Positions 12,401 through 21,400 of a stretch of DNA of 64,000 nt are shown one piece after another. The notes under the pieces are model-generated. The model saw nothing but the letters and a program-made list of their open reading frames with translations. It was not told the DNA's origin and made no database searches. Made by a program: the position numbers and the translations under genes. Position 1 is the stretch's first letter. Every line of letters starts with the position of its first letter. Where the stretch lies: NCBI GenBank assembly GCA_009869945.1, contig WIXG01000033.1, positions 62,001 through 126,000 of the forward strand. Direction: 5' to 3'. This stretch comes from Mesaphorura yosii. Its lineage: Eukaryota > Arthropoda > Collembola > Poduromorpha > Tullbergiidae.

Positions 12401-15400
12401 TTTCAAAATGCGCACCAGAGCTCAAAATACGTGCCTATATTATTATAACATCGTCATTTTGCACACCCGTCCTAGAATCTATTCCGTGTACCATTCGCAT
12501 ATGGTTTTTGAGCTTAGAGGTTGTGGACAGCACTTGTCCGCAGTTGGCGCACATCGTTTCGCCAGAATGCACTTTTCTGTGGGATGAGAGAGTGGATCTG
12601 TGTGCAAATGACTCGTCGCACTGGTCACATTTGTAGTCTTTCTCGATAATTACATGAATGTCATTTGTCTTCCGACTTTTAGCGAATGTAGTGCCAAACC
12701 TGTAGCCATCTGCTCGGTACCTGCGACGAGGAACAATAAACCTGCCTGGTCTCTTAAATTTGCTACTGCTACCGCTATTGATACCGTAACCGCTTGGACG
12801 GGAGTTTGTATTTGGTACAGACATTGAATTGCTACTATTCATAATTTGAATCTCTTCTGGTTCAGAAAACTGGGCTGTCCGAGACAAATGTGGCCGCGCC
12901 TTCAGTAGGCGAGGACGAGTCCGACAACGCGCACTAATCTGTTGAGATATCTTCTGAGATGCGTTTAGGCGTTGCAGTGTTGGTGTTGGCGCAATTTGGC
13001 GAAATCGTCCCGAAGCAGCCGGGGATTTGGAGGCCGAAGCTGAAGGTGAGAAACTGGGAACAGCTGTGCCGTACGTGGCGATGGGATTTGTGTCCGCCGT
13101 CAAATGCGTGTTCAAAATCGGTATGAAAATCTGTTGCGGCTGCTGAATGAGATTCGGTGCAAGAAGAGTTGTCGGTTGTGGAAGGATGAGTTGAACTTGA
13201 CAACCTACAGCGTCCAACAATGGAACAAAGAAAGAAAGAAATGCTAAACTAAAATCGGTCAAGTCTTGTTGGGGACAGAGTTCAGCATACGTTGTATTAC
13301 CTTATTTACAAGTCGCAACAAATATACAGAATTTAAAGAATGAAATCTACGGGAAGTACAAACGCTATCAAAGTCGAAAGACCCTCACAGTCACAGCTTT
13401 GCCTTCCTGCTCAGCCTAGCTAATTAGCCTAAGCCCAAGTGTAACCATCATTGACGCATGGATAGGGGAATTTGTCCTTTGCTCAACACTCGTGCTTCAG
13501 CGTACGACCTCTGATGCACGTGAATGTAATGGTGCTTCAAATTAGAAACTGTTGACAAAGTTTTATCGCAGAGAAGGCATACAGTTGAACCTAAGTGTAT
13601 CTTTTTATGGTCTCTAAGGCTGGACAGGCGCAGAAAACCTTTCCCACAAACATCACATCTGTAATTTGCTAATAATTTAGTACGATGCAAGCGATGGTAC
13701 ACGAAAAGGCCGCTGTTATTGCGAGTGTGGCTATTCTGGCTACTCCTATTGCTGGACGTTTTGAAAGTACTCGCTGGAGACGAATTTTTGTTCGGGCCGA
13801 TTGCAGTTACGGTCACAGTGGGTGAATGTTCTTCTTCTTGTAATTGCAACGGGTCTTCTTCAATATTTTCTAAATTGCTGTAGAATTCAGACTCGTCGTT
13901 GTCACCTTCCGTTGTGCCGAGCTCGAGGTTGATAATTTCAAGTTGTTCTTCATTATCTTGCATTTCTTCAACTTCGGATAGGGATTCAGGATTCGCATTA
14001 TTTGTACTTTCATTACTAGCATGCTTGGGCTCACTTCCCTGCTGTGAAGGTCTTCTTGGTCTCGAGAGATAACCTGTTTGCAATAAACGGCTGATTTTTA
14101 TCAGAAGTTTTGCCCGAATTCAGAATGTGTAGGAGACCGTGCCCTTTGTGAAATTCGAAATTCATACACCAACGCTAGTTTTATGAACTTTCCTTTGCTT
14201 TTTCTGGCCCTAACTGATAATGCAACGCAACGTGCGAAGAAGTTGAGGAAAGAAACCTTTTACAACAGGCGGTGTGTCTCGAAATTGTACGGCTTATTCC
14301 TGAGAAATATGCCCAGAACTTTTCCAATGCAAGCGGTTTGGTCATTTTATTGAACTATGTTCAGGTGAAATAAGCAGCACATAGCGTATAGAAATATAAG
14401 ATAATTTACTATTTACAGGAATAGCAGTGGATGTAAGGTTTAAGCTACTTTTGTCTTCTTACATTTACCATCAGCATAAATGGTTCACTAATGGTCTGGT
14501 ATTATTCCCTGATTAAACGGTCGTTCCTATCCAGTTTCAATTTAATTCAAATTCATCAGTCCAATCATTCAATTCTCATATGTACGTAAACATTATTTCA
14601 TATAAAAGCTACAAGTTATGGCCTGTGAGCCGTGAGCACACATGAAAGAAAGCTACGCTTGGTGCAAATAGCAAGTATGATTTGACTACATTTCCTAATT
14701 TCTAAGCATTATCGCATCAACTGCCCAAATCAAATAGCATTTGGTTATCAGTTGCATAGAATGTATTTGTTCTTTTCAGTTGAGAGTTAAGGTCAGAATG
14801 TCAATATTGGAATCATAATAATTACATAATTGAGTTCAGTTTAGTTGCTTTTTGGCAGTTTGAAATGATAAAACACACAAAGTAAAAGAGCAAGAATGTC
14901 CTACCAAGTATTGGAATTGGAACTACAATTTGCAGGTAACTTAAAACTTTGTGGAATGAATTTCTGTTCCATCTTTACCACCTTTAATGCCTAGCTACCT
15001 AGTTAACATTCAAATTCGTACTGATCTCAGTATTCCTCCTCAAACTCATCTTCCTCTACGTCTATGACTCCGCTCGAGTTGCCTGACATTTGACCTGTGG
15101 CATCTACATCTAGATACTGGAGGCTTTTGTTCGATTTTGATGAATTGTACTTTCTTGGCGGAGGATACGGATTCGGGAGCCCTGGATGAACTGCAAGCAT
15201 GTGCGACCGGAGGTTTCCTACGGTGCTTAGCACCCTATCACAAAACGGGAACGGACACTTGGTCTCTCCTGTGTGGATGCGCTTGTGTGCGTTCAGGTTA
15301 GTTCTCAGTGTGAAGGATTTATCACAGACATCACAAGTGTGGCATTCGGTTGAGCCGTCACCAGCCAAACTACTCGCCCTGCTCGTGCCTCCTCCATGAA

Positions 15401-18400
15401 AGGCGCCAAAGCCATCGCCCATTATCAGGCCGTCATCACCACCACTGCCGCCACTCTTCACGGTCTCATCGTCAAGTTCGCCGTCGACTTGTAAGGTCAC
15501 AATTGGTTCTGGCAGCATCATGGAAAAGCCACCGCCACTTTGATGGTTATTCGCTCTTGAAACTCTTCTCGTGTGGCCACCGGAAGAGACGGACGAGCAC
15601 GGCGAGTTTGGAAATGAAGACGATGCTGTTGAAGTGTGGCCGCGTGAACTCAACTTATGTCCGGGTACTAATGATTTGCCGTTGCTGTTCTTTACAATGC
15701 CACTGCCAGACGATGGTTTAGGATTATTGTTGACGACGGTAGCGTGATTACTCAGCGGGGACGCTGTCGATGAAAAATAGCCTTGGACTTGTTCTTGCCA
15801 TCGACTTGGATCCAAAGGCGGCAATCCGTTCCAATTATCATCCTCATCCTCACCTAGGAATTGTTAACAGCTGTTGGTCATATACTATTTCGACGTGCGT
15901 CATAATTTGTAGGACACCGATTTTTGTATTTGCCTGCCTACCTAGCTCTAACCCAAGAATTTTAATCCTACCTTGTCGTTTCTTAGTTTTCTTAATTGCT
16001 TGTGTTCATTCATTTAATTTACAGCGTGTTTCTCGCACGTCACACCTACACAAAAGTGCAATGGATATTCAATGCTCGGTTGTACTATCAAGTAACAAGG
16101 AAGTTGAGATCCAACGTCATGTATTTTGATTTTTCATATGCCACCTTCAAAGCAAACCTGGACAAAGCCCGACCAGAACCCGACAGCGCCAGCGACAGAA
16201 CACAGAACGAAGCATGCATGATGTACGATGAACTTTTGTTCGACTGGACTAGCTTGAATCGGAATCATGAAACGATGGGCCTCTCTCTCGCCCTGCTTCC
16301 TTGCTGCTATTACTAACTCTGTCCCAATCGTTGACAACGACATCGTGACAAACGCACAGAGCAACAATGATGGAAGCAAATATCAATTAGCAATGAGCAA
16401 AGCCATATGAAACACAATAAGTGGTATGGTGACAGATGATAATGAATTGTGCAAAGAAGGACAAATGTACAGATATTGTGCTCAACCTTCCTATGCATTC
16501 CTGGCCTGGCTAACCAGCTGAATCACGTCAGAACAGAAACAGAGAAAAGGAAGGCGAGTGCAAGTGCACAGTGTAAGTTGCAAATGAATTTGGCATGAAA
16601 GGAGTCGTCGTCGTGTTTCTAATTTAGGAAGGATTTCACAAAAATTTATTAGTTTTAAGGTTTAGTTCATAGAAAAGGTCAGATTAGTAATAAATATTTG
16701 GAATTTGGCGTTTGGCCTCAAGAGTCTAAAGTTTACACAACAAATAATGGTTTTGGTACGCTCTACGATACACACATTAAGCTACTATTCTAATATATGG
16801 TCAAAGGTACTGTATTAATTGGCTTGAACAATTATTCATTTTAGTAAGTGACTGGACTGCCGGCATCGCTGTAGCTAAATAATACGTATAGTATTACAGG
16901 TTTTACACTCAAAGTCTGACTGACTCGTTGAAATTGCGAGTTACGAGTAAATAATTGCTCGAGTCACGAGTCAAGTTTTACAATGGAGAAAGTTCAGAAT
17001 TCTGAGAGTACAGACAAGGAAATAGAAAGGAATGTATGACACAACACGAATCCACCAACCGGACCAACGAGACCAAGAACTACGCACATCAAGAGAAAAT
17101 ACAAAAATATCGAAAACTAGTAACATTTTGAATTGAGAATTTGTGGAGCTCAGACAAATTCGTATTCGTTCACAATTTTATGTATTGTTGACTGCGAAAC
17201 ACCCATTTGACGGGCGATTGTACGTTGCGAATTTCCTTGACTTGCCAAATTTAACACGAGAAGTTTCTGTTGATGATTCAATTTGCTACGAGCCGAATAG
17301 AAATTGATAGGAATTGGTGGAGGAGATTCGCCTGCGTGTTTCATGAAAGAGAAAAAAGAAGGCAACGTTATTATAAATCTCGTACGTGTATTTAATTATG
17401 TAATATCGCTTTTCTGGGGAACCTTTCATGCATTCAAGATGCTACTGCTACATTATGAAAAGATCCTCTTCTAAATCTGCACCTGATTCATGCTCCTCAT
17501 CACTGCAATCGCCATCATCGTCACCGTTATCAGAAGAAATAGTCAGCTGCGTTAAATAGCTTTCTTTCACGGCTCTCGCATGTGCTATAATGTACTGAAT
17601 CTGTGATTTGGAAACGCCCACCTCTCGGGCGATCTGTCGCTGTGAATATCCGTTTCTCGCCAACTCGAGTACGTATAATTTATCTTCAGCTGTTAATCTG
17701 TAACTGTTACTGAAGCCTGGAGATGCCGTGGATGTAATAATTTGAGACTGAGGCTGAGCGAGAATTCCTGCGGAAAGGAAATTGAGAAACGAGGACTTTA
17801 TTAATTTGAGTGGTCTAATGAATGCAATGGAAGACAATATGGAAGAAAAATAGAAATTCACAGCGTGTGACTTAATACGCCTAACTTTCTAACTATATCA
17901 CTTTTCTGATTTTAGTTTCTGGAATGCATTAATTTCCCTTGGCCTTGGCTTTGGTTCCCCGTTCGGTTCAAGTGTAAAACGAATAAAAAAAATGTGGATA
18001 CAAAAGTAAATTGTACGTACGTAAAGTATATGAACAAAGCAAAAGAATAAAATACACGAACAAGAATTAATAACAATATTAAGTGACAATATTCAAAGAC
18101 CCTTGCACCATGATATGCTGAACTTTCTCCGTGAAGTGAAAGTGATTGGAATGATAACGATAACAGTCTATATAAACATTAATCTCAGTATCAGTACATG
18201 TACATATTGTAGTACTTATCATCTAGCCCAGCGCTGGTGTTTGACACTGACGAGGATGAGGTCGGCTGTTCTATCATTACACTACTGTTACTGCTACTTT
18301 CACCGAATGAGTTATTATTATGATTCAAGACAGCGATAGCGATCTTGCTCTGATCTTGCAGCACGCACGTGTGTTGCTTTGAGACGCGGTACAAATTCCC

Positions 18401-21400
18401 TCTTTTCACAACCCATCCTTTACAGTTTTTACTTGCACATCTCCAGTATTCGGAAATCCCACATGAACTATTAAAATTGTACGCAAAACCTTGATAGTAC
18501 AGTCTCGGTCGGCCTTGTTGAGTCACGCCGAATTGCGGTAAGTTTGGACTCATGTTTATGCTTTCCATGTTGGCCAGCGTACTAGAACCTGAAGTGTGAC
18601 AACAATAAAAGAGGCTGGTTGGTTACTCGGCATAGGCATTTTGATTTGCAGGAAATGTTCGGCCTACGTAAACCCTCTTAGCCCCTGGCTCGACTGGACA
18701 TTAGTGCTTAAGCACATAAAGCAACCAACCCCGCTAGCCAACTTCAACATAAAAGTGATCGAAAAGCCTACGCTGGCCTCAAGCAACAGATTTCTTGACA
18801 AGTTTTATTCTTCTGCCTGCCTGCTACGAAGTGCTCATCACTCGAACACTTGTGCGGGTTGGTGAGTTCGCACGTTCCATCCTTTCTTAGCAAGCGCCCA
18901 TTGCACCGTCTCCTCAACGAGCACCGCCAGTACTCGGTCGAACCTCGGCTTCTATGAAACGTGTACGAATATGCGCCCGAGTACAGCTTAGGATGGCCTC
19001 TGCATACAAAACGACATTCGTCAGTTATGATTCTTATTTCTGAACGCTAGTTATGCTAGCTACTCTTTTTAACGTCTTTAGAATATGAAATTTTACCTCC
19101 GGGTAAACCCAAAGCTTTCAAAATGTCTTTGCCTTGCCAAGGGATGCAAACCTAACCAGAAAAGTGGCTCTACATTAGATACGCCTCATGAATCAAGCAC
19201 ACGAGCCCCACAAGCATTTACTACCAAGACAAACCCACAACAATTAATTTACAGAGCTTAATAAATGATGCAATGTTCAAAGACTTACATGCTAGGTGCT
19301 ATTGCACAAAAATATGTTAATTTGTGTGTGCACTAAACCTACCTAACAGCAGTCTAGTTCGCTACACGCTAGCAAGTGAGACTTTCTTCGGGTGGATGAT
19401 CGTGAGGTCTTGAAACTTTAAAATAGCTACAGCCATTTTCAATTAAGGAATTGAGCCAGCCAGGACAGGCTCTGCGGGAACATCTCCAATATCTTCTAAA
19501 TTTCGTTCCGCTCTTAGTACAATTATTCAAGTTGTAAGAATAGCCACGATAGAAGAGTCGAATATGCCCTCTGGCCGTCCGTCCTACAAGTAAAGTTTAA
19601 AAACGTAAAGTATAATGTTTACGATGCCCCTGAACCGTTCTTTCACATACCATATGAAGCATCCCCACCATATGATGCGCCTGAATCACCTAACAAATGA
19701 CAAAAATTAACTCTCAGGTGGCTGTCTTTTGCATTAAATGACGAACGAGTTGGTCAAGTTAAGGACGAACCGGCCCAACAAAATTCTAAGTTCAAAACTA
19801 CAAAGAAAATACTACCAATACTGGAGAAGAGGCTGAGGAGGACTACAGGACAATGCTCTGTTTTGTTCTGGGTGCGCGTTTCATTGCCAAACGCCAAGCC
19901 TTTCTTATCAACTTACACGTGTACACCTTTTGCGATAACTCTTAATAAGACCATTCATATTTAAATTCGTATATTCGTGTTGATTTTGTAAATTCCCGAA
20001 ATCAATTCCCGAAGAGATTGAGAATTTGCCAAGCCAAATGATTCCGACATACTGACCATTCACATAAAGCTTTAAGACTAAATCGAGCGAGCTCAGAAAA
20101 TGATTTGGACTGCCTTCCGCATTGCGACTTGATCAATTTCGTAGACAAACTTCGCGAGATTCAAAAAATGTAGCAATTCAAGAGAAACGAGAAATCATAG
20201 GAAATCAAATTCATTTGCATTCTGCACGTGTGCAAAGGAGAGAAATCCTTACAAAAATAAAAACACGACGACGCACTAAGGAAAGTGTTGAAAGAACAGA
20301 AAACGAAACAGAAAGAAAGAAAACAACTACGAGATATAAAGAAGAGGATTTAGATTGTTACTAACCATGAGATGAGGATTCCGTAGCAGAGCTTAATCCC
20401 GGCTGCCCACCACTTGCTCCCATAAATGATCCTGTGCATACGAATCAAGAAATCACAATACAATCCTCCTCAATCTCGAATCCCCTACGGACTTTACAAT
20501 TAATTTACGCCTGACACCATGAATTTCGATTCAAGGAAAGGTGAAACGGACAGCCCAAACCAAGAAACCCGAACCAACCCAAAAGTCCCTGCCCTCAACC
20601 ATAAAAATTTTGATGCACAAGTATGCTTGAAATATGATTGATTTGTCCAATTCTTGGCAGTAAAATTTATTCAACAGCAAATTGAGCATAACAATTTTGG
20701 CAAATTCAGACTTCTGGAATATAATATCATTTGTTATTTAACTCTTACGAATGTTGTGATTATTAATTGCCAAAGTGAGGTCCTCGAGTGTCTGGCTCTC
20801 TCGAAATGCTACCAGCAGGATAGATTTTTTTCCTCTGACTTAGCTTACACTCTGGACAACACTGACTCAAGTACGTCTCAATCATTTCTCTCGAAATATT
20901 TATAAAGCCTTCCATCGCAGTTTCTTTCAGTAAACGATCACGACCTTTATGGCCACTGTTTAAGTGTAAATAATTTAGGATTCCATAAGTTTCCTCAACC
21001 GACACATAAATGAGAGGCACAAGAGAACAGCGCTTCAACTTTCTCCGCACATTGTCCGAGTGGATGAGTCCAGGTGATAAAAATGTTTCCTCGTCCTTCA
21101 GATTCTGTAATGCTACGCGTTCCACTAAAATCGGGGAAGAATCGGAATTCTTTCCCACCATTTCGATTATGTAAAACTTGGAAAGAAGTGATTTGTCTGT
21201 CGGACTCAGAAATTGCCCTATCTGAAATTTGTATTGAGCACTTTTAAGCCTTTCAAGAAATTCATTGAGGGAATTGTTTGTGTACAAGTCACGAAACTTT
21301 CGACTTGAGTCGGCCATTTTCTCCATAAATAGTCTAATAAAAAGTTCTTGTCCGTCCGTGGGTTCCAAGAGAAGGCTCTGATGTGACTGAATCAAAGAAA

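Noticed and set aside
19815..19842. Possible 27-nt phase-1 microexon between TGTCCTGTAG and ATTG/GTAGTA (- strand)
   Set aside because: Too short and low in information to separate from chance; encoded residues do not resemble the other two linker microexons.
20122..20364. 80-codon Lys/Glu/Arg/Thr-rich + strand frame
   Set aside because: It lies within BTB intronic sequence on the opposite strand, with simple composition and no supporting signals.
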